A DNA stretch of 24,313 nucleotides from UBA4459 sp036351335 (GCA_036351335.1 JAZBOW010000225.1:1-24313); one strand, 5' to 3'. Counted from the first letter of the stretch, positions 14,517 to 22,681 are shown. The notes: generated by a model not told the origin, from the letters alone. Made by a program: numbers and translations.

Positions 14517-14963
14517 ATGAAAATCGGAATTATTATTTGTGATAGATATAAAAACTGTGCCGGAGGTAAATGTTTCAAAGCCATAACAAACCGGGATGGC
14601 GCTTTCAATATATACTCTAAAGATGAGCCACTTGAAGTAGTTGGATATACAACTTGTGGCGGATGCCCAGGCGGCAATGTGGAATATGTACCTGAAGAAA
14701 TGATGAAGAACGGCGCAGAAGTTATTCATTTCGCAACTGGTGTTGTAGTTGGATATCCACCCTGTCCAAATTTAGCACATTTTAAAAATTTTATACAGGA
14801 AAAATTTGGATTGAGGGTGATTATTGGCACACATCCTATTCCTCAGAAATATTTCGATTTGCATTCAAAAATGGGAAGTTGGGAGACCTTAGGTGATATG
14901 AAATGGGAAGATTTTATCCAACCAACGATAGCTGATGAAGAGACACGCATTGCATACAATTGA
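14517..14963 (+). CDS. CGGC domain-containing protein
   Basis: A 148-residue protein of the CGGC-domain family, named for the CGGC motif, here C47-G-G-C50 in TTCGGCPGGN. Further conserved cysteines are C8, C14, C19 and C83 (YPPCPN), with H106, so a metal or Fe-S site is likely. The fold is predicted to be a small Rossmann-like domain (MKIGIIICDRYKNCAGG start). Its function is unknown, but it is often found in anaerobes near metallocofactor genes. It begins 40 bp after the strong hairpin and has no clear promoter of its own. It is 23 bp before the radical SAM gene. Confidence 0.85.
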   Translation: MKIGIIICDRYKNCAGGKCFKAITNRDGAFNIYSKDEPLEVVGYTTCGGCPGGNVEYVPEEMMKNGAEVIHFATGVVVGYPPCPNLAHFKNFIQEKFGLRVIIGTHPIPQKYFDLHSKMGSWETLGDMKWEDFIQPTIADEETRIAYN

Positions 14964-14986
14964 TGATTCATTAAGTGAGCAGTATC

Positions 14987-15925
14987 ATGTATAAATACAT
15001 CTTTGGACCTGTCCCCTCTCGCCGCCTTGGAATGTCACTGGGTGTAGATCTTGTGCCCCATAAACTATGCTCACTTGATTGTGTTTACTGTGAATGCGGC
15101 TCTACCACCAAATTAACTACTGACCGAAAAGAATATATCCCCTTTGAAAAAATAACCAAAGAATTGGCACATTATTTTATACATAACCCCGACCCTGATT
15201 ATATTACTTTTTCAGGAGCAGGCGAACCTACACTAAATAATCGCATCGGTGATGTGTTAAAATTTATAAAAAGCAAAAAGCCAGCTATTCCTATAGCAGT
15301 ATTAACAAACGGAACTCTATTATCCAGCAAAGAAGTGAGAAAAGAAATAATGGAAGCTGATATTGTACTTCCGTCACTTGATGCGGTTATTGAAAGTTCT
15401 TTTCAAAAAATAAACAGGCCACATCATTCGCTGAAACTAAACCAATATATAAAAGGACTTCAGAATTTCAGAGATGAATACAAAGGAAAAATATGGCTCG
15501 AAGTATTTATCATCCCCGGTTTTAACGACAGCAAGGAAGAATTAATAGCATTCAAGGATGCGTTTCTGCAAATACAACCTGACATTATACAACTGAATTC
15601 CCTTGACAGGCCCGGAACAATTGATGATATTCGAGCGGCAACCCGGACGGAATTAAAAAGAATTGTTGACTTCTGGGAGATGGATCATGTAGAGATTATC
15701 GCAACGACTATAAAGCGTAAAAAGATTCTTTCTTACCGAAAAGATTTTGAGTCCGCTATTCTGGAAACCCTGGCCAGAAGACCTTGTACCATAGAAGATC
15801 TTTCTGAAATACTGGGCTCCCATATTAATGAAGTAAATAAATATCTGGATGTATTAGAAGCAGAAGATAAAGTTGAAATTAAAAGACAAAAAAGAGGATT
15901 GTTCTATCAATTTAAAAATAATTAG
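14987..15925 (+). CDS. Radical SAM protein with C-terminal winged helix
   Basis: A radical SAM enzyme of 312 residues. The [4Fe-4S]-SAM motif is C28-x3-C32-x2-C35 in CSLDCVYC, with an extra C37. The GPVPSRRLGMSLGVDLVP start is typical of a family found beside NifX- and MinD-like genes in anaerobes. FSGAGEPTLN and VLTNGTLL follow the radical SAM barrel. The last 65 residues look like a winged helix (TIEDLSEILGSHINEVNKYL), perhaps for substrate or partner binding. The reaction is unknown; by analogy with NifB-type neighbours, cofactor or cluster modification is conceivable. The start is the ATG at 14987; a GTG at 14975 would add four residues. The next gene begins 2 bp after the stop. Confidence 0.88.
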   Translation: MYKYIFGPVPSRRLGMSLGVDLVPHKLCSLDCVYCECGSTTKLTTDRKEYIPFEKITKELAHYFIHNPDPDYITFSGAGEPTLNNRIGDVLKFIKSKKPAIPIAVLTNGTLLSSKEVRKEIMEADIVLPSLDAVIESSFQKINRPHHSLKLNQYIKGLQNFRDEYKGKIWLEVFIIPGFNDSKEELIAFKDAFLQIQPDIIQLNSLDRPGTIDDIRAATRTELKRIVDFWEMDHVEIIATTIKRKKILSYRKDFESAILETLARRPCTIEDLSEILGSHINEVNKYLDVLEAEDKVEIKRQKRGLFYQFKNN

Positions 15926-15927
15926 AA

Positions 15928-16143
15928 ATGAATGAAAATAAAATGAATTCAGAACTAGATAAAAATAATGGAAGAGTTGGCGGGAAAGGAAGAAACAAAG
16001 GTGGTGCATTTGGTCCCGGAAGTTATTGTGTATGCAATAAATGTGGCACAAAAATACCGCATAAAAGAGGCATAAAATGCACCACCATTAAATGCCCTGA
16101 GTGCGGACACACCATGATCAGACAAGAATTATTAAAAAAATAA
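15928..16143 (+). CDS. Small zinc-ribbon protein
   Basis: A 71-residue protein with a flexible Gly/Asn-rich N-terminus (GRVGGKGRNKGGAFGPGS) and a C-terminal zinc ribbon: C-x-C-x2-C (CVCNKC), then a lone Cys in IKCTT, then CPEC. A zinc or Fe-S ion is probably bound. Small proteins with this GPGSYCVCxxCG...CPxCG layout accompany NifX- and MinD-like genes in anaerobes. The role is unknown; a metallochaperone or protein adaptor is possible. An alternative start at 15943 (MNSEL) would drop five residues. It is sandwiched with 2 bp and 14 bp gaps, so it is part of the operon. Confidence 0.8.
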   Translation: MNENKMNSELDKNNGRVGGKGRNKGGAFGPGSYCVCNKCGTKIPHKRGIKCTTIKCPECGHTMIRQELLKK

Positions 16144-16157
16144 CAAATAAATATTTT

Positions 16158-16496
16158 ATGAAAAAATTATTTGCGGTTCCAACCAACAATGGAAAATTAT
16201 GCGAACATTTCGGGCATTGCGATCAATTTGCAGTAATTGAAACCGAAGGTCAAAAAATCCTGAATATTGAATATTTAAAACCTCCGGTTCATGAGCCTGG
16301 AACTTACCCAAGATTTCTGGCAGCACAAGGCGTGAGTACGATTATTTCGGGAGGTATGGGGATGAAAGCACAGGAAATATTTACTCAGAACAATATTGAA
16401 GTATGTGTAGGTGTAGATTCTGATACGCCTAGGGCCCTTGTTGAACAATTCCTGGCAAATCAATTGGTCAGTGGTAAAAACCTTTGTGATCACTAA
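16158..16496 (+). CDS. NifX/NafY-like dinitrogenase-cofactor family protein
   Basis: A 112-residue single-domain protein of the NifX/NafY family (also that of the orange protein ORP of sulfate reducers). The family start MKKLFAVPTNNGKLCEHFGHCDQF, the core IISGGMGMKAQEIF and the tail VCVGVDSDTPRALVEQFLANQL are all present. The GGMG loop and the cysteines of CEHFGHC are candidates for metal-cluster contact. I placed the start at the ATG at 16158; a longer frame from 16101 would overlap the zinc-ribbon gene without sequence support. The stop is 3 bp before the first MinD-type ATPase gene, which suggests tight co-expression and a shared task in loading or carrying a cluster. Confidence 0.88.
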   Translation: MKKLFAVPTNNGKLCEHFGHCDQFAVIETEGQKILNIEYLKPPVHEPGTYPRFLAAQGVSTIISGGMGMKAQEIFTQNNIEVCVGVDSDTPRALVEQFLANQLVSGKNLCDH

Positions 16497-16499
16497 CGG

Positions 16500-17366
16500 A
16501 TGAAGATTGCCATTGCCAGCGGAAAAGGAGGAACCGGTAAAACAACACTGTCAGTCAACTTGGCAAGTTTTTTAGCGGAGCAGCAGGAAGTCGTTTTGGC
16601 TGACTTGGATGTGGAAGAGCCCAATTCCGGCTTGTTTATCCGTGCTGATTTGATTCACGAGGAAGATACCTTTAAAATGGTTCCTGACTGGAAGGAAGAT
16701 CAGTGCACTTTATGCGGTGAATGTCAAAAGGTTTGCAATTTTAATGCGGTGATTCAATTGGGTAAAATGATCATGGTATTTCCTGAATTATGCCATGCGT
16801 GCTACGCCTGTTCTGAACTCTGCCCGGTAGATGCCTTACCTATGATTCCTAAAAAAATTGGAAAACTGAAGCATTTTCGAAAAAACAATCTTCATTTTAT
16901 TGAGAGTCGTCTTGATATTGGTGAAGAACAAGCTGTTCCGCTAATTAAAAAGACACAGAAATATATCAGCGAACAATTGAATGCGAACTGTCTTCAGATT
17001 TATGATTCACCGCCAGGAACATCCTGTCCGGTAATTGAAGCTACCAAAGATTCTGATTATGTAATACTTATTACGGAACCCACACCCTTCGGTTTGCATG
17101 ACCTGAAACTGGCTGTAGAAACCATGAGAGAATTGAAAAAAGAAATAGGCGTTGTAATTAACCGGGATGGCATTGGCAATAATGATGTTTGGGAATATTG
17201 CGAAAAAGAACAGATACCAGTACTTGCGAAAATACCTAACGACCGAAGGATTGCCGAAATGTATGCACAAGGTCAACTGATCTATCAGGAAGTACCTGAA
17301 TTCAGACAGGCTATTGCAGAAATCAGTAATCAAATTATGGCTTTAAAAGAAAAATGTTTCTCATGA
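16500..17366 (+). CDS. MinD-superfamily ATPase with inserted ferredoxin domain, copy 1
   Basis: A 288-residue P-loop ATPase of the Mrp/MinD type with a two-cluster ferredoxin domain placed inside it. The deviant Walker A GKGGTGKTT is at 9-17. The ferredoxin cysteines are C69, C72, C75, C79 and C98, C101, C104, C108. The switch region DSPPGTSCPV is near 169-178 and TEPTPFGLHDLK follows. Such proteins are thought to use ATP to move electrons or iron-sulfur/metal clusters to partners, and they occur with NifX-like proteins in anaerobes. The stop overlaps the start of copy 2 by four bases (ATGA), the sign of translational coupling. The two probably form a heterodimer. Confidence 0.92.
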   Translation: MKIAIASGKGGTGKTTLSVNLASFLAEQQEVVLADLDVEEPNSGLFIRADLIHEEDTFKMVPDWKEDQCTLCGECQKVCNFNAVIQLGKMIMVFPELCHACYACSELCPVDALPMIPKKIGKLKHFRKNNLHFIESRLDIGEEQAVPLIKKTQKYISEQLNANCLQIYDSPPGTSCPVIEATKDSDYVILITEPTPFGLHDLKLAVETMRELKKEIGVVINRDGIGNNDVWEYCEKEQIPVLAKIPNDRRIAEMYAQGQLIYQEVPEFRQAIAEISNQIMALKEKCFS

Positions 17367-18238
17367 AAGAAATTGTAGTCATATCAGGTAAAGGAGGAAC
17401 AGGTAAAACTTCTCTTACGGCAGCGTTTGCCTATCTAGGTGGAGAGGATGTGGTTGTTGCAGATTGCGATGTAGATGCCGCGGATATGCACCTATTAATG
17501 CAACCTGACTTCGCCGATGCAAATGATTTTTACAGCGGCGAACTTGCAGTTATTAATCAACTTGAATGCACAAAATGCGGAAAATGCGCTGAAGTATGCC
17601 GATTCGATGCCATACCTATAATCGATGGCAATTACGTAATAGATCCTTTAAACTGTGAAGGCTGCGGCTATTGTGCACGTGTTTGCCCGGAGGATGCCAT
17701 CTTAAACAGGCAATTAAATGTTGGAAAATGGTATCTCTCCCATATTAAAACCGGCAGCACTATGGCGCATGCGAAGCTGGGGATCGGTGCTGACAATTCG
17801 GGAAAATTAGTCGCGAAAGTAAAGAGCATTGCGAAAATAGTTGCTGAGGAAAAGCAAAAGAAATTTATAATCGTAGATGGTTCTCCGGGCATTGGATGCC
17901 CTGTTGTATCATCTCTTTCAGGAGCAAGTTTTGTCGTTCTGGTCACCGAACCGTCAGTTTCAGGTCTGCATGACTTAAAACGTGTATATCAACTAGTTAA
18001 GAAGCTCCAAATAAAAGCGGGATGTATCATCAATAAATCTGATATCAACAAAGAAGTAAGTATGCAAATAGAAGAATTTCTGGAAAAAGAAGAAATCATT
18101 CATCTAACCAACTTGCCCTACAATGAAAATTTCACCAAATCCATGACGCAGGGACAAACCATTATGGAATATCCTGATCATCATTTAAAAGATTTAATAA
18201 CTAAAAGCTGGAACACAATTCTGCAACATATAAATTAA
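17363..18238 (+). CDS. MinD-superfamily ATPase with inserted ferredoxin domain, copy 2
   Basis: A 291-residue paralogue of the preceding gene. Walker A GKGGTGKTS is at 9-17 and the eight ferredoxin cysteines occupy the same positions as in copy 1 (69, 72, 75, 79 and 98, 101, 104, 108). The switch region reads DGSPGIGCPV, then TEPSVSGLHDLKRV. Overall sequence differs a good deal, so the duplication is old. I start it at 17363, where ATGA overlaps the stop of copy 1; a start at 17354 would add three residues. It is followed by a NifX-like gene after 11 bp. Function as for copy 1: ATP-driven electron or cluster transfer, inferred. Confidence 0.92.
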   Translation: MKEIVVISGKGGTGKTSLTAAFAYLGGEDVVVADCDVDAADMHLLMQPDFADANDFYSGELAVINQLECTKCGKCAEVCRFDAIPIIDGNYVIDPLNCEGCGYCARVCPEDAILNRQLNVGKWYLSHIKTGSTMAHAKLGIGADNSGKLVAKVKSIAKIVAEEKQKKFIIVDGSPGIGCPVVSSLSGASFVVLVTEPSVSGLHDLKRVYQLVKKLQIKAGCIINKSDINKEVSMQIEEFLEKEEIIHLTNLPYNENFTKSMTQGQTIMEYPDHHLKDLITKSWNTILQHIN

Positions 18239-18249
18239 AAAAAGATAAA

Positions 18250-18591
18250 ATGAAAATAGCTTTCACTACTAAAGGAAAAACATGGGATGCTGAAATGGAT
18301 CCAAGATTTGGAAGAGCCGAATACTTCCTTATTTATGACAAAGATAAAGATGAATTATCGCATTATGATAACAGCGATGCAAGCAATGATGCGCATGGTG
18401 CCGGGCCCAAAACATCTCAAAAATTATTTGAACTCCATCCTGATGTATTGATAACCGGAAACGGGCCGGGAGGGAATGCCGCTGCTGTTCTTGAAAAAAC
18501 CGGTATTAAAATTTATACCGGAGCTGGCGAAATGACGGTCAACGAGGCTTATAAAGCTTTTGAAAACAATAATTTAACACCTTTCAAGTAA
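18250..18591 (+). CDS. NifX/NafY-like dinitrogenase-cofactor family protein, third copy
   Basis: A 113-residue member of the same family. The start MKIAFTTKGKTWDAEMDPRFGRAEYF matches the MDPRFGRA signature of ORP/NafY-like proteins better than the other two copies. The GNGPGGNAAAVL segment replaces the GGMG loop of the 16158 copy. It has no cysteine at all, so any cluster binding would have to use other residues or be non-covalent, as in NafY and ORP. It is 11 bp after the second ATPase gene and 17 bp before the thioesterase gene. Placing it at the end of the ATPase pair suggests it is the acceptor or carrier. Confidence 0.88.
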   Translation: MKIAFTTKGKTWDAEMDPRFGRAEYFLIYDKDKDELSHYDNSDASNDAHGAGPKTSQKLFELHPDVLITGNGPGGNAAAVLEKTGIKIYTGAGEMTVNEAYKAFENNNLTPFK

Positions 18592-18608
18592 ATCACTGAA
18601 TTAAATTT

Positions 18609-19028
18609 ATGCTTACATCAAAAAGTACAATCAGGGTTAGATACGATGAGGTGGATAAAATGTCGTATGTGTATCATGGCAATTATGCCAGCTACTACCA
18701 TATTGGCAGAACAGAACTGCTTAGGAAAGTTGGTATTTGCGATTACGAGCTGGAAAAGTACCATATTATTTTACCAGTTATTGAATTAAATTCAAAATTC
18801 ATAAAACCTGTTTTCTACGATGAAACTATTACAATCATAACATCGCTAATCGAATTTCCAAGAAGCAGGATGAAGTTTTCGCATAAAATATTTAACCAAA
18901 ATCACGATTTAGTAAATGAAGCTTTTACTACGGTAGCTTTTGTGGATAACAACACCCGCAAACCCTTAAGGGTACCGGAAACAATATTACACAAGTTAGA
19001 ATTATTTATGAACCTTATAAACCAATAA
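18609..19028 (+). CDS. Acyl-CoA thioesterase, 4HBT (YbgC-like) family
   Basis: A 139-residue hotdog-fold thioesterase that would cut acyl-CoA or acyl-ACP thioesters in the cytoplasm. RVRYDEVDKMSYVYHGNYASYYHIGRTELLR is the YbgC/FadM-type active-site segment, cited here as its two halves: RVRYDEVDKM with the acidic residue, and VYHGNYASYY with the conserved His and Asn. The tail LVNEAFTTVAFVDNNTRKP fits the family. It is 17 bp after the NifX-like gene and 1 bp before the PLP enzyme gene, so it is co-transcribed with them. Its link to cofactor assembly is not obvious; the substrate is unknown. Confidence 0.85.
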   Translation: MLTSKSTIRVRYDEVDKMSYVYHGNYASYYHIGRTELLRKVGICDYELEKYHIILPVIELNSKFIKPVFYDETITIITSLIEFPRSRMKFSHKIFNQNHDLVNEAFTTVAFVDNNTRKPLRVPETILHKLELFMNLINQ

Positions 19029-19029
19029 G

Positions 19030-20214
19030 ATGAACACAAAAGATTTAGGATTTGATTCAAAGTTAATTCACGCGGGCGATTATCAGGACGAATTTGGAAG
19101 TGCAGTAACACCCATTTACCAGACATCAACTTTTTCATTTAAGAATGCACAGCACGGTGCCGACCTGTTTGCGGGTAAAGAGAAAGGATATATCTACACC
19201 CGCATTGGCAACCCCACCATTAACGTGCTCGAAAATAAAATTGCCGAACTGGAAAACGGTTACAAAGGTATTGCCCTGTCATCTGGTATGGCAGCGGTTT
19301 CAACTGTTTACATGGCGGTATTAAAACAAGGTGACCACATGATCAGCACAAGCGCCGTATACGGTCCGAGCCGGGGTGTGATGGAAACCCATTTTTCAAA
19401 ATTTGGTGTCGAATATTCCTATATCGACACATCGGATCTTGATTTGCTGGAAAACGCCATCCAACCAAATACTAAATTACTTTATCTTGAAACGCCTGCC
19501 AACCCAACCATCCAATTAACTGATATTAAAAAAGCTTCGGAAATTGCTCATAAGCATAATATCCTGGTTTGTGTCGACAATACATTTTGCAGTCCATACT
19601 TACAAAAGCCACTCGACCTGGGAGCTGATATTGTTTTGCATTCACTCACCAAGTTTATAAACGGACATGCGGATATTGTTGGCGGTATTATAGTAGCAAA
19701 AGACGTTGATTTATATGATACACTCAGAAAAGCCATGGTGTATATGGGTGGAAACATGGATCCACATCAGGCTTTTATGGTGATCAGAGGCGTAAAAACA
19801 TTGTCGTTACGAATAGATAAAGCCCAGGAGAATGCAATGAAAATTGCTAAGTTCCTTGAAAACCATCCGAATGTTGACTGGATCAAATATCCGGGATTAA
19901 AATCATTTAAACAGCATGAACTTGCAAAAGAGCAAATGAACGGATTCGGCAGCATGATCAGTTTTGGCTTAAAAGGTGGTTATCAGGCAGGAAAAACCCT
20001 TATGGACAATGTTCATTTAGCCACATTAGCAGTCTCCCTTGGCGGTGTTGAGACTTTAATTCAGCATCCCGCTTCAATGACCCATGCCGGTGTTTCAAAA
20101 GAAGATAAACTCGCAGCTCATATTACTGATGGCCTGGTAAGATATTCAGTAGGAATTGAAAATGTAGATGATCTGATTGACGATTTGGAACAGTCCCTGA
20201 ATATAATTGAATAA
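19030..20214 (+). CDS. Cys/Met-metabolism PLP enzyme, methionine gamma-lyase-like
   Basis: A 394-residue PLP-dependent enzyme of the trans-sulfuration family. The PLP lysine is K208 in SLTKFINGHAD, with the SSGMAA phosphate loop (84-89), the YTRIGNPT substrate region (56-63) and VDNTFCSPY (182-190). It is most like methionine gamma-lyases and O-acetylhomoserine-type enzymes. The cysteine next to the active-site tyrosine in classical methionine gamma-lyase (Tyr114-Gly-Cys116) is replaced: here it reads Tyr111-Gly112-Pro113. Activity on methionine is therefore uncertain; cystathionine, homocysteine or cysteine are alternatives. It could supply sulfide or thiols to the neighbouring Fe-S genes. 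It starts 1 bp after the thioesterase stop. Confidence 0.88.
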   Translation: MNTKDLGFDSKLIHAGDYQDEFGSAVTPIYQTSTFSFKNAQHGADLFAGKEKGYIYTRIGNPTINVLENKIAELENGYKGIALSSGMAAVSTVYMAVLKQGDHMISTSAVYGPSRGVMETHFSKFGVEYSYIDTSDLDLLENAIQPNTKLLYLETPANPTIQLTDIKKASEIAHKHNILVCVDNTFCSPYLQKPLDLGADIVLHSLTKFINGHADIVGGIIVAKDVDLYDTLRKAMVYMGGNMDPHQAFMVIRGVKTLSLRIDKAQENAMKIAKFLENHPNVDWIKYPGLKSFKQHELAKEQMNGFGSMISFGLKGGYQAGKTLMDNVHLATLAVSLGGVETLIQHPASMTHAGVSKEDKLAAHITDGLVRYSVGIENVDDLIDDLEQSLNIIE

Positions 20215-20243
20215 TTCAGAAAATTGTAACTAATTTTACTGGG

Positions 20244-20948
20244 ATGAGAAATACACTTCTGCTTATAACCGCTTTGCTGGCTGCTATTTCAACAGTAAAT
20301 GGTCAATCGGGTTTTGAATTAAACACTGGTTTTATCAAATCGTATCCAAATCTAAACAAGGATGCACCGTACACATCCGGAAGTTCTGCAAATTATGATT
20401 TATCTTTTTATATATCAACTGCTTACAAGCTCAAAGCAAGTGATAAACTTTTTTGGGGTTTAAATGTAAGCTTTAACAATTATAAGTTAGATTTTAATGA
20501 GAAAACCGCAATTCATCCAGGTTTAGATGAACACACAAAAGATTTAACGTATAACTTCAACTATTTATACCTGTTCGTATATCCTGAGTTGGTTTTTGGG
20601 AATAAATTAAAATACTTTATAAATGCCGGTGTTTTTGGCGGAATCTTTTTAAATGGTACAAAAACTGGATTACTCATATCAGGCAGAGTTGAGTCAGGAC
20701 CGGATGGTTATTATATGGAATATACAGAAACGGAAGTAGAAGGAAAAGCCAAAGAAGATGTAAGAAATTTTACCGTGGGTGCGCAATTAGGGACAGGTAT
20801 GCGTTATCAAATTTCAGACAACTGGAGAATTCATTTTACTGCAAGCGGTCGTTTTATTCCCTTTCCTGTAGAAAATGAGTTTACGCAGAATCAGATAGAT
20901 TTAATAATTTCCATCGGAGCGGCATATACTTTAAAAAGAAAAAGATAA
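20244..20948 (+). CDS. Outer-membrane beta-barrel protein
   Basis: A 234-residue secreted or outer-membrane protein. A signal peptide of about 20 residues (MRNTLLLITALLAAISTVNG, then QSGFELNTGF) is followed by alternating hydrophobic/polar strands with aromatic girdles (FWGLNVSFNNYKLDF, YLYLFVYPELVFG, VGAQLGTGMRYQIS, IDLIISIGAAYTLKRKR). This is the pattern of the porin-like and PorT-like small barrels of Bacteroidota. It contains no cysteines. It starts 29 bp after the PLP enzyme and may be co-transcribed. Function is unknown. Confidence 0.78.
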   Translation: MRNTLLLITALLAAISTVNGQSGFELNTGFIKSYPNLNKDAPYTSGSSANYDLSFYISTAYKLKASDKLFWGLNVSFNNYKLDFNEKTAIHPGLDEHTKDLTYNFNYLYLFVYPELVFGNKLKYFINAGVFGGIFLNGTKTGLLISGRVESGPDGYYMEYTETEVEGKAKEDVRNFTVGAQLGTGMRYQISDNWRIHFTASGRFIPFPVENEFTQNQIDLIISIGAAYTLKRKR

Positions 20949-20963
20949 AAGTGGAAAGTTTAC

Positions 20964-20997
20964 AAAGGCACATTAACGTTGCACATATACTGCCTTT
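20964..20997 (+). terminator. Weak hairpin after the beta-barrel gene
   Basis: AAAGGCA (20964-20970) pairs with TGCCTTT (20991-20997) around a 20-nt loop. There is no T-run after it. It may end the long plus-strand operon, but the call is weak. Confidence 0.3.
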
Positions 20998-21107
20998 CAA
21001 AATATTACAAAAATAATACACTCTAAGCAGGAAAAGTTCGCATCCCTTCATTCCAAATAAACCTTTACATTTATCGTTGATTTACAACTTTAGATATTAC
21101 ACGTGGA

Positions 21108-22577
21108 ATGAAGAAAATCTTATTGGTCAATTCAAATACGGAAAGTGCCCCCTATCCGGTGTCGCCATTGGGCATTTGTATGCTTGCAACTGCTCTTAAA
21201 AACGCTGCTTATGAAGTAAGAATATTTGATGGCTTGTGGAACCATGCGAATTCAAATCCGCAACATCGTACGATCTCCCTCACTCATGAATTAAACGATT
21301 TTCAGCCTGATGTGATCGGTGTTTCCATCCGGAATATTGATGACCTGATCATGAAACAATCCAGGTTTTATATCGAAGAGATAGAAGACCTTTGTATCAC
21401 ACCCATAAAAAATTATGGCAAGGGCATTACTGTGCTCGGAGGTGCCGGTTACAGCATGTTCCCATTTGAACTGCTACAACGTTGGAAATTTGATTATGGC
21501 ATTACCGGACCAGGGGAAGAAACGCTCATCACTTTGCTGCAATCAATTGAGAATGGCCATCCAATTGACAATACACCTGGCGTGCTTGTACGAAAATCCA
21601 ATGGTCAATTAACAGGTTTGCAACATTTCAGTATCGCCCCAAAGGGGTCCGAACTCGTTGTTCCCTATCCACAAATTGATACCCATTTAAATTATGAACC
21701 TTATCTCGCCAGGAGCTCTTATCCCATACAAACAAAACGCGGCTGTGTATTAAAATGCCTCTACTGTTCTTATCCAACGATTGAAGGAAAAACATATCAA
21801 TTACGAACCCCAAAAGATGTAGTGGACGAAATTGAAAGTGTTAAGAAACGTCTGCCAGATGTTGTCTTTGAATTTGTGGATTCGACTTTTAATCACCCTC
21901 CAAAACATGCGGAAAATATCTGTCGTGAGATTATTAAGCGTAAACTATCACTTAAACTACGAACAATGGGCGTCACCCCTGCTGGTGTTACGCCGAACCT
22001 GATAGATTTAATGAAACAAGCGGGATTTTTGCAGATTGACTGCACACCTGATTCAGCATCAGATACTATGCTTCAGAATTTGAAAAAAGAATTTAGCCGG
22101 AAAAGGCTTGAAGAAGTCGTACAGATATTAAAGGATGTCGATATGCCCACTATGTGGTTTTTCATCTTGGGCGGCCCAGGTGAAAATGATCAAACAATCG
22201 ACGAAACCTTTGATTTTATTCATCGATTTATTGAAGAACGTGACCTGGTTCATATCACTGAAGGACTCCGCATATATCCCAATACCGGCCTTGAAGAAAG
22301 GGCAATTAAAGAAGGGATAATTAATGAAGGTGAAAGCCTCCTGAGTCCACACTTTTATGTTTCAAATCTTCTTGGGAAAGAGAGATTGGCAGAAAGAATA
22401 AAAACTTTTACCACAACGCATTATAACTGCCTTCGGTCCGCTGACTCAACGCCTTCCAAAGAAATGATACAGAAAGCCCTGGAGATCAGAAAACAAAAAA
22501 ACCTGACAAATGAACCCATGTTCAGGACCTTGCTAAGACTAAGAAAAGAAGAATTTCAAAAGAATACTCAGAACTAA
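21108..22577 (+). CDS. B12-binding-type radical SAM protein
   Basis: A 489-residue radical SAM enzyme with an N-terminal cobalamin-binding-like Rossmann domain (about 1-180; ILLVNSNTESAPYPVSPLGI, then PDVIGVSIRN and VLGGAGYSMFP). A radical SAM barrel follows, with C213-x3-C217-x2-C220 in RGCVLKCLYC, then FEFVDSTFN and GPGENDQTIDETFDF. No DxHxxG cobalamin motif is visible in the first domain, which is common in this group, so B12 use is inferred. Such enzymes methylate or rearrange unreactive carbons in lipids, cofactors and natural products; the substrate is unknown. A 159-bp gap separates it from the beta-barrel gene. No full TAnnTTTG promoter was found, the closest being ACTTTAG near 21090. 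Confidence 0.88.
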   Translation: MKKILLVNSNTESAPYPVSPLGICMLATALKNAAYEVRIFDGLWNHANSNPQHRTISLTHELNDFQPDVIGVSIRNIDDLIMKQSRFYIEEIEDLCITPIKNYGKGITVLGGAGYSMFPFELLQRWKFDYGITGPGEETLITLLQSIENGHPIDNTPGVLVRKSNGQLTGLQHFSIAPKGSELVVPYPQIDTHLNYEPYLARSSYPIQTKRGCVLKCLYCSYPTIEGKTYQLRTPKDVVDEIESVKKRLPDVVFEFVDSTFNHPPKHAENICREIIKRKLSLKLRTMGVTPAGVTPNLIDLMKQAGFLQIDCTPDSASDTMLQNLKKEFSRKRLEEVVQILKDVDMPTMWFFILGGPGENDQTIDETFDFIHRFIEERDLVHITEGLRIYPNTGLEERAIKEGIINEGESLLSPHFYVSNLLGKERLAERIKTFTTTHYNCLRSADSTPSKEMIQKALEIRKQKNLTNEPMFRTLLRLRKEEFQKNTQN

Positions 22578-22582
22578 TTCAC

Positions 22583-22681
22583 AAAAAAACTCCCCAACGG
22601 TGCATGAGGAGTTTATTGGAGATTTTGGTAAATCTCTATTGTTCTTTCAAATATGAAGAACAAACAAGCACCACAAATATA
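22583..22681 (-). ncRNA. Candidate small RNA with its own promoter and terminator
   Basis: On the minus strand a TATATTTG promoter element (22681-22674) is followed by about 86 nt with no ORF and three hairpins in a row. GTTCTT/AAGAAC (22641-22661) comes first, then a perfect GAGATTT-TGGT-AAATCTC (22619-22636), then AAACTCC/GGAGTTT (22587-22614). The last hairpin runs into T7 (22589-22583), an intrinsic terminator. A separate terminator upstream (22707-22734) isolates it from the Lys-rich peptide gene. No known RNA family is recognised. The last hairpin could also serve the plus-strand radical SAM gene. Confidence 0.5.

Noticed and set aside
16101..16157. An N-terminal extension of the NifX-like gene at 16158
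   Set aside because: It would overlap the zinc-ribbon gene, and the added residues do not resemble the family. The ATG at 16158 fits the family start.
12350..18591. The idea that this is a nitrogen-fixation cluster
   Set aside because: NifX-like and MinD-like proteins alone are not evidence of nitrogenase. No nifH, nifD, nifK, nifE or nifN is present, and the same families occur in non-fixing anaerobes.
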